In this document: positions 1 through 8,073 of the stretch, piece after piece | Position numbering within the stretch: position 1 is the first letter of the stretch | How the letters are laid out: the number at the start of each line of letters is the position of its first letter | Source of the DNA: Streptomyces sp. NBC_01216 | Lineage (GTDB): Bacteria; Actinomycetota; Actinomycetes; Streptomycetales; Streptomycetaceae | NCBI RefSeq assembly: GCF_035994945.1 | Contig: NZ_CP108677.1 | Span: 1,364,001-1,428,000, forward strand | Direction: 5' to 3' | Length of the DNA stretch: 64,000 nt | The notes under the pieces: model-generated | The model's database searches: none | What the model was told of the DNA's origin: nothing | Seen by the model: the letters and a program-made list of their open reading frames with translations, nothing else | Translations under genes and position numbers: made by a program

Positions 1-1266
1 CTCAAGCGGTTCGTCGACACCGCGCACGGGCTCGGCATGGGCGTGGTCCTGGACGTGGTGCACAACCATCTCGGCCCGTCCGGGAATCACCTGCCCTCCT
101 TCGGACCGTACTTCACCGAGAGCCACCACACGCCGTGGGGCGCCGCCGTGAACCTGGACGCGCCGGGTTCGGACGAGGTGCGGGCGTACCTGCTGGGCAG
201 CGCGCTCGGCTGGCTGCGGGACTACCGGATCGACGGACTGCGGCTGGACGCGGTGCACGCCCTCGCGGACACCCGGGCGCTGACATTCCTGGAGGAGCTG
301 TCGGAGGCCGTCGACGAACTGGCCCGGGAGCAGGGCCGTCAGCACTTCCTGATCGCCGAGTCCGACCTGGCCGATCCCCGGACCACGACCCCGCGGGTGG
401 CCGGTGGCCTCGGACTCCACGCCCAGTGGAACGACGACTTCCACCACGCCTTGCACGCGGCTCTGACCGGGGAGTCCCAGGGCTACTACGCCGACTTCGC
501 GCGGGCTCCGCTGGCCGCGCTCGCCAAGACGCTCCGGCAGGTCTTCTTCCACGACGGCACGTACTCGACCTTCCGGGGCCGTCACCACGGCCGCCCCGTG
601 GACCGGGTCCGCACGCCCGCCCACCGCTTCCTGGGGTACGCGCAGACCCACGACCAGATCGGCAACCGGGCGTTGGGAGACCGGCTCTCGGCGTCCCTCT
701 CCCCCGGGCTGCTGGCCTGCGCGGCGGCCCTGGTCCTGACCGCGCCGTCGGTGCCGATGCTGTTCATGGGCGAGGAGTGGGGGGCCGGGACGCCGTGGCT
801 GTACTTCACCGACCACACCGATCCGGAACTAGCGGAGGCCGTACGGCGCGGCCGGCGGCGGGAGTTCGCGGCGCACGGCTGGTCGGAGGAGGAGATCCCG
901 GACCCGCAGGACCCGACCACCCGTGACCGTTCGGTGCTGGACCGCTCCGAACGCGAACGGGCCCCGCACAACAGGCTGCTGGCCTGGCATCGAGAGCTGA
1001 TCGCGCTGCGCCGCACCCTTCCGGATCTCACGGACCCGGATCTGGCGGCGGTGCGCGCGGCCTTCGACGAGGAGGGGCGCTGGCTGGCGTTCCGCCGCGG
1101 GGTGCTGCGGGTGGCGGTCAACCTGGGCGGTGAAGCGGTCGAGATCCCGCTGGGGTCGAACGGCCGGGATCGCGTCCTGGCGTCCTGGGAACCGGTCGGG
1201 GCGCCGGGCACGGACGGAATGCTGAGGCTGCCGGCGGAGTGCGCGGTCATCCTGACGGACGGCTGA
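1..1266 (+). CDS. treZ: Malto-oligosyltrehalose trehalohydrolase, 3' part (5' end outside window)
   Basis: This GH13 enzyme hydrolyses maltooligosyltrehalose to release trehalose, as the second step of the TreY-TreZ route in the cytosol. The frame is open from base 1, so the N-terminal CBM48 and early barrel are missing. Visible barrel motifs are DVVHNHLGPSGN (region I), DGLRLDAVHAL with the nucleophile Asp codon at 247-249, LIAESD with the acid Glu, and AQTHDQIGNR (region IV). A C-terminal beta domain ends at 1266. The run of regions I to IV with the TreZ-typical THDQIGNR separates it from GlgB and TreY. The next gene is convergent after about 210 bases in which I see no gene. Confidence 0.93.
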   Translation, partial: LKRFVDTAHGLGMGVVLDVVHNHLGPSGNHLPSFGPYFTESHHTPWGAAVNLDAPGSDEVRAYLLGSALGWLRDYRIDGLRLDAVHALADTRALTFLEELSEAVDELAREQGRQHFLIAESDLADPRTTTPRVAGGLGLHAQWNDDFHHALHAALTGESQGYYADFARAPLAALAKTLRQVFFHDGTYSTFRGRHHGRPVDRVRTPAHRFLGYAQTHDQIGNRALGDRLSASLSPGLLACAAALVLTAPSVPMLFMGEEWGAGTPWLYFTDHTDPELAEAVRRGRRREFAAHGWSEEEIPDPQDPTTRDRSVLDRSERERAPHNRLLAWHRELIALRRTLPDLTDPDLAAVRAAFDEEGRWLAFRRGVLRVAVNLGGEAVEIPLGSNGRDRVLASWEPVGAPGTDGMLRLPAECAVILTDG

Positions 1267-1477
1267 CCCGGGGGCCGGCCGGAGGACGGGCGAGGCACCC
1301 CGCCGCCGCGGTCCCGCCCGCCGGGGGGCGTGCGTGCGAGCGGCGTCACGGGTGCCGGGGCACGGCCTGTCGCGTCATCCGGGCCCGGTCGTCGTCGCCG
1401 CTGAACGGCGCGGGGGCGGACGTGCTCGGCGTCGGCTGTCTCCTTCGCGACGTACGGCGTCCCCCCGCCGCGACTGG

Positions 1478-2434
1478 TCAGCGCTGCTCGGGGTCCTGGG
1501 TGATGAGGCGGGCGAGCAGACGCTGGAAGTCCTCGCCGGCGACGATCCGCGGCTCGCCCTCCTCGGCGTGCTCGGTGAGCCGGGTGAGCCGGCCGTCCCG
1601 CCACCAGAAGACGCACGGGCTGACGGCGCCCGGCGTGTCCTCGTAGCCGGAGGCGGCGAACGAGGCCATCGCGCCCAGCGCGGGGACGATCGTGGTGTCC
1701 CGGATCGGATGGAAGGCCAGTTGGTGCCGGCACGGCAGAGCCACCAGCGCGCCGTGCTCGCCCAGCGACTGCCCGGTGACCCGGTGCGCGACCCCGTCCA
1801 GGTCGAGGACCCGGCTCGCGGTGTAGAAGGAGTCCCCGGCGATCACCTCGAAGCACATGCCGTCGGCGTCCCGGACGGTCTCGTGTCCCTCGATGGGCAG
1901 GCCACGCAGGTTGCCCAGGGCACGCTCGCGCAGCCGCCGGAGGTCACCGAGCGGCTCCAACGCCTCGTCGGTGAGCATCAGCACGCTGTCCGGCAGGTCC
2001 AGGGCGAGGATCTCGTACAGCCCGGGGGCGACGGCACGGGCGTATCCGAAGGCCGCCCGATCGATGCCGTCGCCACTGACCACGCGCGGATAGAGCTGGG
2101 ACCGGATCTGCTCGGGCGGCAGCGCGTCCAGCGCCGACGGCTCCGTCACGGTCCGTACCAGCAGGCGGACGTGACGGCGGATCAGTCCGGGCCACACGCG
2201 CGTTCCGCGGTGGTCGCCGTGACACACGGCCGCGAGGTCGGCGAGTCCGAACCTGCGTCCGCCGTCGTCGGCCACCACGTCGGCGTAGACGGTGACTTCG
2301 AAGCCCAGCTCCGCGAAGGACTCCCGGACCCGGCCGCGGAAGAGCGCGGCCTCGCGGGTGGAGAGGAATCCGAACTCGGGGTCGCGGGGGGCGTCATCGC
2401 CGTCCCGTCGGGGTCCTCGCCGGAACAAGCCCAC
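1478..2434 (-). CDS. Conserved hypothetical protein, 318 aa
   Basis: I do not recognise this family. It begins GTG (MGLFRRGPRRDGDD) with no strong ribosome binding site. It has no signal peptide or membrane segment. The body is a mixed alpha/beta soluble protein containing 'GFEVTVYADVV', 'RSQLYPRVVSGDG' and 'PCVFWWRDGRLTRLT'. Codon usage is normal for the region and the frame is long and continuous, so it is very likely a real cytosolic protein. It is convergent with treZ and its start lies beside a broken VOC-family fragment, so no functional partner can be inferred. Confidence 0.72.
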   Translation of the reverse strand: MGLFRRGPRRDGDDAPRDPEFGFLSTREAALFRGRVRESFAELGFEVTVYADVVADDGGRRFGLADLAAVCHGDHRGTRVWPGLIRRHVRLLVRTVTEPSALDALPPEQIRSQLYPRVVSGDGIDRAAFGYARAVAPGLYEILALDLPDSVLMLTDEALEPLGDLRRLRERALGNLRGLPIEGHETVRDADGMCFEVIAGDSFYTASRVLDLDGVAHRVTGQSLGEHGALVALPCRHQLAFHPIRDTTIVPALGAMASFAASGYEDTPGAVSPCVFWWRDGRLTRLTEHAEEGEPRIVAGEDFQRLLARLITQDPEQR

Positions 2435-2505
2435 CTGTGCCCGCCTTCCGTCGCCTCCGCGTCACCGTCCAGCCTAAGGGCTGTCCCGCGATCCCCGGCG
2501 CGGGC

Positions 2506-2637
2506 GACCACGCCCGGATGACGGCGGCCGGGGTGCGTCTCCTGGAGGAGCCCCGGCACGAGGCGTACGGCTCGGTCGCGGTCTTCGAGGACCTCTACGG
2601 CAATCGCTGGGACCTGCTGCAGCCCGCCGCCCCGTAG
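2506..2637 (+). pseudogene. C-terminal remnant of a VOC/glyoxalase-fold protein
   Basis: The last ~40 codons before the stop read DHARMTAAGVRLLEEPR, then YGSVAVFEDLYGNRWDLLQ. This is the typical end of a glyoxalase/bleomycin-resistance (VOC) subunit, including the Glu/Asp-Leu-Tyr-Gly-Asn-Arg-Trp-Asp-Leu hallmark. The usual N-terminal half (~80 residues with the first metal ligand) is absent. The open frame upstream encodes unrelated residues and reaches the oppositely oriented hypothetical gene. I call it a truncated gene. It could instead be expressed as a small fragment, but nothing supports that. Confidence 0.6.
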
Positions 2638-2697
2638 ACCCGGCCCTTCCCCCGGGGCCTCCCGAAAATCCGGTGTCGTCCGCAGGGCCGGCTTCCC

Positions 2698-2703
2698 TAG
2701 ACT
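2698..2703 (+). promoter_or_regulatory. Candidate -10 box for the leader ORF/EF-G paralogue unit
   Basis: TAGACT matches the actinobacterial TANNNT -10 hexamer, 57 bases before the leader ORF start. A weak TGTCGT lies ~18 bases upstream as a possible -35. If correct, the transcript has a leader of about 275 bases before the EF-G-like gene, which would contain the short ORF and hairpins listed next. This is pattern recognition only. Confidence 0.35.
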
Positions 2704-2759
2704 CACCGCACGCACCGTCCGGGTGCGCACCGTGACCAGCCGTCCGAGGGGAGCCGACC

Positions 2760-2876
2760 GTGCGTTGCCGCGCCGCCGCCGTCGCTCCCCGTTCCCGTTA
2801 TGACGTGATCCTCGCCTCTCCGCGCGCCCGACGGCGGCTGCGCGGCCGTCGTCGCAGGCCCGCGACGACCCTCTGA
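2760..2876 (+). CDS. Arg-rich leader peptide, 38 aa, upstream of the EF-G paralogue
   Basis: The GTG at 2760 is preceded by GAGGGGAG at good spacing and opens a 38-codon ORF ending TGA at 2876, too short for ordinary gene callers. The peptide starts MRCRAAAVAPRSRYD and ends RRRRPATTL. It has 13 Arg, including a dense C-terminal cluster, and no recognisable domain. It sits in the ~280-base leader of the EF-G-like gene. Its last codons lie within one hairpin, with a G/C hairpin after its stop. That layout is typical of translation-sensing attenuators in front of ribosome-protection or resistance genes. Function is inferred; the start signal and hairpins are seen directly. Confidence 0.55.
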   Translation: MRCRAAAVAPRSRYDVILASPRARRRLRGRRRRPATTL

Positions 2877-2918
2877 CCTCGTTCTCCGGCCCCTTCGCGG
2901 GCCGGGACCCCCGGGTCC
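2848..2918 (+). promoter_or_regulatory. Candidate attenuator hairpins spanning the leader ORF end
   Basis: Three inverted repeats lie in tandem. GTCGTCGC (2848-2855) pairs with GCGACGAC (2862-2869), a perfect 8-bp stem inside the last leader codons. CCGGCCC (2886-2892) pairs with GGGCCGG (2899-2905), 10 bases after the leader stop. GGACCC (2905-2910) pairs with GGGTCC (2913-2918) and competes with the second stem. A ribosome on the last leader codons would cover the first stem. No U-tract follows, so this may be a non-canonical terminator or a structure masking the downstream start. Confidence 0.4.
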
Positions 2919-2982
2919 GAGCCTCCTTCCGTCCGGGAATCGCGCTGCCCCCTTCACAGGCGCAAGCGAAAGGCGTCACGCC

Positions 2983-5028
2983 GTGCGTACCCGTACTCTC
3001 CCGTCCCTCGTCCGCAATCTGGGCATCCTCGCCCACGTCGACGCGGGCAAGACCACCGTCACCGAACGGTTCCTCTACCTCACCGGCGCCATCCACAAGC
3101 GGGGCGAGGTCCACGACGGCACCACCGTCACCGACTTCGACCCGCAGGAACGCGACCGCGGCATCACCATCTTCGCCGCGGCCGTCAGTTGTGACTGGGC
3201 CGGACACCGTGTCAACCTCATCGACACACCGGGCCACGTCGACTTCTCCGACGAGGTCGAGCGGGCCCTGCGGGTGCTCGACGGCGCCGTCGCGGTCTTC
3301 GACGCCGTCGCGGGCGTCGAACCGCAGAGCGAGGCGGTGTGGCGCCAGGCGGACCGGCACGGTGTCCCCCGGATCGCGTTCGTCAACAAACTGGACCGCG
3401 CGGGCGCCGACCTCGACACGGCGGTCGAGTCGATCCGGACCCGGCTGCACACGGTGCCGCTCGTCGTCCAGCTGCCGATCGGCCGGGAGGACGGCTTCAC
3501 CGGCGTCGTCGACCTGGTGCGCCTGCGCGCCCTGGTGTGGGACGGCGACGGCGGCCCGTACACCGAGGGGCCGCTCCCCGACGGCCTGCTCGCCGAGGCC
3601 CGGCTGCGGCGACGACGGCTGGAGGAGACGGTGGCGGAGCTCCATCCGGCGGCCCTGGAGGAGTTCTGCGCGCGGTCCGCGCTGAGCGAGGGGACGCTGG
3701 TCGCCGCGTTGCGCGACCTCACCCTCGACGGTGGGGGCGTGGTCGTCCTGTGCGGCTCGGCCTATCGCAACCGCGGTATCGAACCGCTGCTCGACGCCGT
3801 GGTGGCCTACCTGCCCGCGCCCCCGGACGTACCGCCGGTCCGCGGGACGCTGGACGGCGCCCCGCAGGAGCGGGCGGCCGACCCGGACGAAACCTTCACC
3901 GCGCTCGTCTTCAAGGTGCAGTCGACGGCCACCGGTCGTCTGACCTGTCTCCGCGTCTACGCGGGCACCCTCAGGAAGGGGGACACCGTGCTCGACGCCA
4001 CCACGCGGCGCACCGAGCGTGTCGGCCGGATCCTGCGCGTCCAGGCCGACCGGAACACCGAGGTGGACGAGGCCGCCGCGGGCGACATCGTCGCCGTCGT
4101 CGGGCCGAAGACCGCCCGCGCCGGCTCCACGCTGTGCGCTCCGGGCGCACCGCTGGTCCTCGAACCGCCGTCGACGGCCGACCCGGTCGTCTCCGTCGCC
4201 GTCGAGGCCCGCAGGAGTCTCGACACGGACCGGCTGGCGACGGCGCTGGCCCGGCTCACCGAGGAGGACCCCTCCCTGGTGGTGCGGACCGACCCGGAGA
4301 CCGGCCAGACCGTGCTGTCGGGGATGGGTGAACTGCACCTGGAGGTGGCGGTCGAGAAGGTCCGGCGCGCCCACGGGCTGGACGTCACCGTCGGCAGGCC
4401 GCGGGTGGCGTACCGGGAGACGGTCGCCCGCGGCGTGTCCGGCCTGCTGTACCGGCACGTCAAACAAGACGGCGGCGCCGGCCAGTTCGCCCACGTCGTC
4501 ATGGACGTCGCACCTCTGGAGGAAGGGACCGTGGACGGTGACTTCGTCTTCGCGTCGGCGGTCACGGGCGGCCGGGTGCCACAGGAGTACGTCCGCGCGG
4601 TCGAGGCCGGCTGCCGGGACGCCCTGGCGGAGGGCCCGCTCGGCGGGCATCCGGTGACCGGTGTACGGGTCGTGCTCACGGACGGCGCGACGCACGCGAA
4701 GGACTCCTCGGAGATGGCATTCCGCGCGGCGGGACGCTTCGCGCTGCGGGAGGCCCTGCGGGCGAGCGTCATGACGCTGCTGGAGCCGGTGGCCGAGGTC
4801 ACGGTCACCGTGCCGGAGGAGGCGGTCGGCGCGGTGCTCGGCGACCTGGCGGCGCGGCGCGGCCGGGTCACCGACTCGACGGCCCGCTCCGGCGCGGCGG
4901 TCGTGACGGCGACCGTGCCGCTGGCCGAACTCTTCGGCTACGCGTCCCGACTACGCTCGCGCACCCAGGGCCGGGGCACCTTCACCAGCCGCCCGACCGG
5001 CTACGCCCCGGCGGCGTCGGCCGGCTGA
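2983..5028 (+). CDS. Elongation factor G paralogue, 681 aa
   Basis: This is a translational GTPase with the full EF-G architecture. The P-loop AHVDAGKT is at residues 17-24, followed by switch RGITI, DTPGHVDF and the NKLD guanine motif. Domain II follows, then domains III to V with the GMGELHLEVAVEKV and ALREALRAS segments. It is slightly shorter than housekeeping EF-G (~700 aa) and is not beside rpsL/rpsG, so it is a secondary copy rather than the str-operon fusA. Tet(M)/OtrA-type ribosomal protection proteins share this fold; the switch region here looks more like EF-G. The GTG start is followed by RTRTLPSLVRNLGILAHVD. The leader ORF and hairpins suggest induction by ribosome stress, which is inference. 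The stop codon overlaps a palindromic repeat. Confidence 0.88.
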   Translation: MRTRTLPSLVRNLGILAHVDAGKTTVTERFLYLTGAIHKRGEVHDGTTVTDFDPQERDRGITIFAAAVSCDWAGHRVNLIDTPGHVDFSDEVERALRVLDGAVAVFDAVAGVEPQSEAVWRQADRHGVPRIAFVNKLDRAGADLDTAVESIRTRLHTVPLVVQLPIGREDGFTGVVDLVRLRALVWDGDGGPYTEGPLPDGLLAEARLRRRRLEETVAELHPAALEEFCARSALSEGTLVAALRDLTLDGGGVVVLCGSAYRNRGIEPLLDAVVAYLPAPPDVPPVRGTLDGAPQERAADPDETFTALVFKVQSTATGRLTCLRVYAGTLRKGDTVLDATTRRTERVGRILRVQADRNTEVDEAAAGDIVAVVGPKTARAGSTLCAPGAPLVLEPPSTADPVVSVAVEARRSLDTDRLATALARLTEEDPSLVVRTDPETGQTVLSGMGELHLEVAVEKVRRAHGLDVTVGRPRVAYRETVARGVSGLLYRHVKQDGGAGQFAHVVMDVAPLEEGTVDGDFVFASAVTGGRVPQEYVRAVEAGCRDALAEGPLGGHPVTGVRVVLTDGATHAKDSSEMAFRAAGRFALREALRASVMTLLEPVAEVTVTVPEEAVGAVLGDLAARRGRVTDSTARSGAAVVTATVPLAELFGYASRLRSRTQGRGTFTSRPTGYAPAASAG

Positions 5029-5063
5029 GAGCCCGTCGGTCGAAGGCCACCCGGCGGGCTCTC
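5027..5063. repeat. Palindromic intergenic repeat, copy A
   Basis: GAGAGCCCG (5027-5035) and CGGGCTCTC (5055-5063) form a perfect 9-bp inverted repeat, and the interior carries the family core GTCGG and GGCCACCCGG. The left end overlaps the TGA stop of the EF-G-like gene. It could fold as a terminator of that gene. Related copies occur at 11985, 13153, 22521, 27126 and 34059. Confidence 0.7.
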
Positions 5064-5065
5064 GG

Positions 5066-5220
5066 AGGTCGAGCTCGGCCCGGATGGTCTTCCCGGCCGG
5101 TACGCGGCCGAGCTCGGCCCACCGTGACCCCCGGCACCTGGACGACGAGCGGGCCCCGACCCGTCTCCTCCAGGTGCCGGGGTCCGGCGATACCGGCGTC
5201 CTGTCGCGGACGGAGCCGTA
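5066..5220 (-). pseudogene. Frameshifted remnant of a RsbW-like HATPase protein
   Basis: On the minus strand three short pieces in shifting frames reproduce the end of a Streptomyces HATPase_c regulator. These are VRDRTPVSPDP, then HLEETGRGPLVVQ (the G-box region), then RWAELGRVPAGKTIRAELDL. At least two frameshifts separate them, and the N-box half (ELVTNAxxHG) is not found upstream. I read it as a decayed anti-sigma-type ATPase. The rest of the interval up to 5396 holds no gene I can support. Confidence 0.5.
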
Positions 5221-5396
5221 CGCCCGCGAACTCTTCGGCGAACGAAGTCCGACTCCGGGAGACGAGGAGACCGAGGCGGGGCCCACGGCCCGCCGCGAAA
5301 GGCGACGTCTGCTGACGGAGCGTCCGAACACGGCCTGCCGCCGGCCCGACTTCGTCGCCCACGTCCGCGCCGGAGGACCGGAGGCCGCCCCGGACG

Positions 5397-5804
5397 TCAG
5401 TCCTCGGCCGGGGTGAGCCGCAGCGAGATCGAGTTGATGCAGTACCGCTGGTCGGTGGGGGTCGGATAGCCCTCGCCCTCGAAGACGTGGCCCAGGTGCG
5501 AGCCGCAGCGGGAACAGCGGACCTCGGTGCGGAGCATGCCGTGCGAGCGGTCCTCGATCAGCTCGACCGCGTCGCTGTCCTTCGGGTCGTAGAAGGACGG
5601 CCAGCCGCAGTGCGACGCGAACTTCTCCGTCGAGGTGAACAGCTCCCCGCCGCACGCCCGGCAGGAGTAGACGCCCGAGGTCGTGGTGTCGGTGTACTCG
5701 CCACGGAAGGCGGGCTCCGTGCCGGCCTGCCGCAGGACCTGGTACTCCGCCGGGGTCAGCTCCGCGCGCCACTGCTCGTCCGGCTTCTCGACGTCGTAGG
5801 ACAT
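5397..5804 (-). CDS. msrB: Peptide-methionine (R)-S-oxide reductase, 135 aa
   Basis: This thioredoxin-linked enzyme reduces the R epimer of methionine sulfoxide in oxidised proteins. The zinc-binding pairs are Cys48/Cys51 (CRAC) and Cys97/Cys100 (CSRC). The family motif GWPSF is at 67-71 and the catalytic Cys122 is in RYCINS. Length is normal for MsrB alone, with no MsrA fusion. The ATG at 5804 is chosen over an upstream in-frame start because GAGGGAG precedes it and MSYDVEKPDEQW matches family N-termini. It starts 16 bases after the murC stop, so the two are probably co-transcribed. Confidence 0.93.
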   Translation of the reverse strand: MSYDVEKPDEQWRAELTPAEYQVLRQAGTEPAFRGEYTDTTTSGVYSCRACGGELFTSTEKFASHCGWPSFYDPKDSDAVELIEDRSHGMLRTEVRCSRCGSHLGHVFEGEGYPTPTDQRYCINSISLRLTPAED

Positions 5805-5820
5805 GAGCTCGCTCCCTCTG

Positions 5821-7227
5821 CTACTTCGACAGGTGGTCCAGGATCCGCGGGCCGAGGTCCGTGACGTCACCCGCGCCCATGGTCAGAACGAGATCACCGG
5901 GCTTCGCCATTCCCGCGACGACCTCCGGGACGGCGTCCTTGTCGTGGACGGGCGTCACATCGGCACCGGCCCGCCGGCCGGCCTCGATGATCAGCTCGCT
6001 GGTGATGCCGGGGATGGGGTCCTCGCGGGCCGGGTAGATGTCCAGGACGACCGAGGCGTCGGCGAGGGCCAGCGCGTCCCCCATCTCCTTGCCGAGTTCC
6101 TGCGTGCGGGAGAAGAGGTGGGGCTGGAAGACGACGAGCAGACGGGAGGCGCCGGCGGCACCGCGCATGGCCTCCAGGTCGGCGGTCATCTCGGTCGGGT
6201 GGTGGGCGTAGGAGTCGATGACCTGGACGCCCGCGGCCTCGCCCTTGAGCTGGAGGCGGCGGCCGACGCCGGTGTAGGCCGTCAGCGCCTGGGCCAGCTC
6301 CGCGGGGTCGACGCCCACCCGGGCACCGGCGGCGAGAGCCGCGGCGGCGTTGTGCGCGTAGTGACGGCCGGGTACGGAGACGGTGAAGGCGTGCTCGACT
6401 CCGTCGAGGACGACGGAGACCTCGCTGGTCATGCCCTGCGGAGTGATCGAGCGGATCCAGACGTCGGAGTGCTCGGCCTCGCCGACGGTCACCACGTGCA
6501 GTCCCCGCCGGCCGGCGACCCGCCCGGCCAGTTCGAGGGCCCCGGAGTGCTCGCCGACGACCAGCGTGCCGCCGGGCCGGATCTTCGCGGTGAACGCCTC
6601 GAAGGACTCGTAGATCTCGTCCATGGAGGCGTAGTTCGCGTGGTGGTCCAGCTCCACGTTGAGGACGATCGCGACCTCGGGGTCGTATTTCTGGAAGCTG
6701 CGGTCGCTCTCGTCGGCCTCCGCGACGAAGACCTCGCCGTCACCGTGGCGGGCGTTGGTGCCGGGACCCGCCAGGTCGCCGCCGATCGCGTACGAGGGGT
6801 CCAGGCCGAGCTCGGTGAGGGCGACGGCCAGCATGGAGGTGGTCGTCGTCTTGCCGTGGGTGCCGGCGACGGCGATGGCGCGCAGGCCGTCCATCAGGGA
6901 GGCGAGCGCGTCGGAGCGGTGGACGACCGGGATGCCCAGCTCGGCGGCCCGGAGCAGCTCGGGGTTGTCGGCGCGGATGGCGCTGGAGACGACGACGCCG
7001 GAGGCGTCGTCGGCGAGGTGATCGGCGGCGTGGCCGATGTGCACCGTGACACCGAGCGCGCGCAGCGCCTCGGCGGTCGCGGACTCCTTGGCGTCACTGC
7101 CGGCGACCTTCGCGCCGCGCTGGGCGAGGATCTTCGCGATGCCCGACATTCCGGCACCGCCGATGCCGATGAAGTGCGGCCGTTCCATGGTGGCAGGGAC
7201 GGCTGCGGCAGGGGTGGCGGGTGCCAT
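5821..7227 (-). CDS. murC: UDP-N-acetylmuramate--L-alanine ligase, 468 aa
   Basis: This cytosolic ATP-dependent ligase adds L-Ala to UDP-MurNAc, the first amino-acid step of peptidoglycan precursor synthesis. The nucleotide-sugar domain carries GIGGAGMSG at residues 21-29. The Mur-ligase P-loop is GTHGKTTTTSML, followed by the central domain and a C-terminal domain with 'DSYAHHPTEM'. Full length. A second start (ATG at 7188, MERPHFIG) is possible; the upstream start adds 13 residues rich in Ala and Pro. Downstream is msrB. About 270 bases upstream hold only G/C-rich spacer. Confidence 0.95.
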   Translation of the reverse strand: MAPATPAAAVPATMERPHFIGIGGAGMSGIAKILAQRGAKVAGSDAKESATAEALRALGVTVHIGHAADHLADDASGVVVSSAIRADNPELLRAAELGIPVVHRSDALASLMDGLRAIAVAGTHGKTTTTSMLAVALTELGLDPSYAIGGDLAGPGTNARHGDGEVFVAEADESDRSFQKYDPEVAIVLNVELDHHANYASMDEIYESFEAFTAKIRPGGTLVVGEHSGALELAGRVAGRRGLHVVTVGEAEHSDVWIRSITPQGMTSEVSVVLDGVEHAFTVSVPGRHYAHNAAAALAAGARVGVDPAELAQALTAYTGVGRRLQLKGEAAGVQVIDSYAHHPTEMTADLEAMRGAAGASRLLVVFQPHLFSRTQELGKEMGDALALADASVVLDIYPAREDPIPGITSELIIEAGRRAGADVTPVHDKDAVPEVVAGMAKPGDLVLTMGAGDVTDLGPRILDHLSK

Positions 7228-7496
7228 GCGTGGTTCTCCCCGGGGTGCGTCGTACTGGAAGCCCCCAGCCTAGTAGCTCCCGCCCGGTGGCTCGCGGCCA
7301 CGCGGCGCCGGGGGCGGCCCGGGGGGCGCGGGGGCCTGGGCGGAGGCGTCCGGGGGGCGGTGCGGGCTCGGGGCCCACGTGTGGCCGGGGGTGGCGCCGT
7401 GGCCCCGGCACCACCCCCGACCTGCTCGGATACCCCGGCGGGGCGACCGGTGCCATGCCGGGCGGCGCGACGGGGCGAGCGGCGCCTGACGCGGCG

Positions 7497-7967
7497 CTAG
7501 TCGCTGTGCGCGAAGAGCTTCAGCACCGGCACCCCCACCTTGTGCCGGGCCCGGGAGGCCCAGTCCCGGTGGAAGAACTCCTCCACGTAGTGCGGGGCCG
7601 TCAGCACGATCACCTCGTCCGCCTCCGACTCGTCCACCACGGCCTTCATCTTGTTCAGGGGGTGGTCCTCCACGACCTGGCCGACCGCCTGGCAGCCCGC
7701 GTCGCGGAGTGCCTGGAGCGATAGCTCCAGCGCCTGCTCGGCGGGGCCCCGGGCCGCCGTGCCCTCCGGTTCCTCACCCTCTCTGGTCGCTTCCTTCAGT
7801 TCGCCCATGGCGACGTCGTCGATGGCGCGCAGCAGCACATCGGCCTGGTCACCGCGCGGCTGCATCAGCACGATGAAGGACACGGACTCGTCGCCGTGGA
7901 GGGTGGTGACGAATTCCACGTCGACCGACGTCAGGGGCTTCTCGATCATCAAAACGCTTGTGAACAC
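7497..7967 (-). CDS. Conserved actinobacterial protein, USP-like C-terminus, 156 aa
   Basis: The protein starts MFTSVLMIEKPLTSVDVEF and has an alpha/beta pattern. Its second half ('ADEVIVLTAPHYVEEF' then 'VGVPVLKLF') resembles universal-stress-type nucleotide-binding folds. Homologues that I recall in Streptomyces are often labelled indole-3-glycerol phosphate synthase, but none of the TrpC barrel motifs are present, so I reject that name. The GTG at 7967 is preceded by AAGGG at 8 bases; an internal ATG at 7949 has poorer spacing. Soluble. It follows the RibD-C-like gene on the same strand, with a hairpin between them. Confidence 0.75.
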   Translation of the reverse strand: MFTSVLMIEKPLTSVDVEFVTTLHGDESVSFIVLMQPRGDQADVLLRAIDDVAMGELKEATREGEEPEGTAARGPAEQALELSLQALRDAGCQAVGQVVEDHPLNKMKAVVDESEADEVIVLTAPHYVEEFFHRDWASRARHKVGVPVLKLFAHSD

Positions 7968-8047
7968 CTCAGGAGCCCTTCTGCGGAAACCATCCTTCCC
8001 CGTGCCCGCACGGGGTCTGCGAGAGTAATAGTGCCCAGCGGAAGCTA

Positions 8048-8068
8048 AGCGGAACGACTAATTCCGCT
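8048..8068 (-). terminator. Hairpin after the RibD-C-like gene
   Basis: AGCGGAA (8048-8054) and TTCCGCT (8062-8068) form a 7-bp stem with a 7-base loop, 5 bases beyond the stop of the 8074-8862 gene. There is no U-tract. It is a modest candidate terminator. Confidence 0.4.
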
Positions 8069-8073
8069 GTTCG

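Noticed and set aside
2182..4695. An 837-codon minus-strand open frame opposite the EF-G gene
   Set aside because: Low-complexity Arg/Gly/Asp translation typical of a G/C-rich antisense frame; the plus-strand EF-G motifs are unambiguous.
2983..5028. Tet(M)/OtrA-type tetracycline resistance protein
   Set aside because: The fold is shared, but the switch and domain IV segments look like EF-G. Resistance cannot be claimed from sequence alone.
7497..7967. Indole-3-glycerol phosphate synthase label
   Set aside because: This name is often carried by homologues, but the 156-residue protein has none of the TrpC barrel motifs and no trp neighbours.
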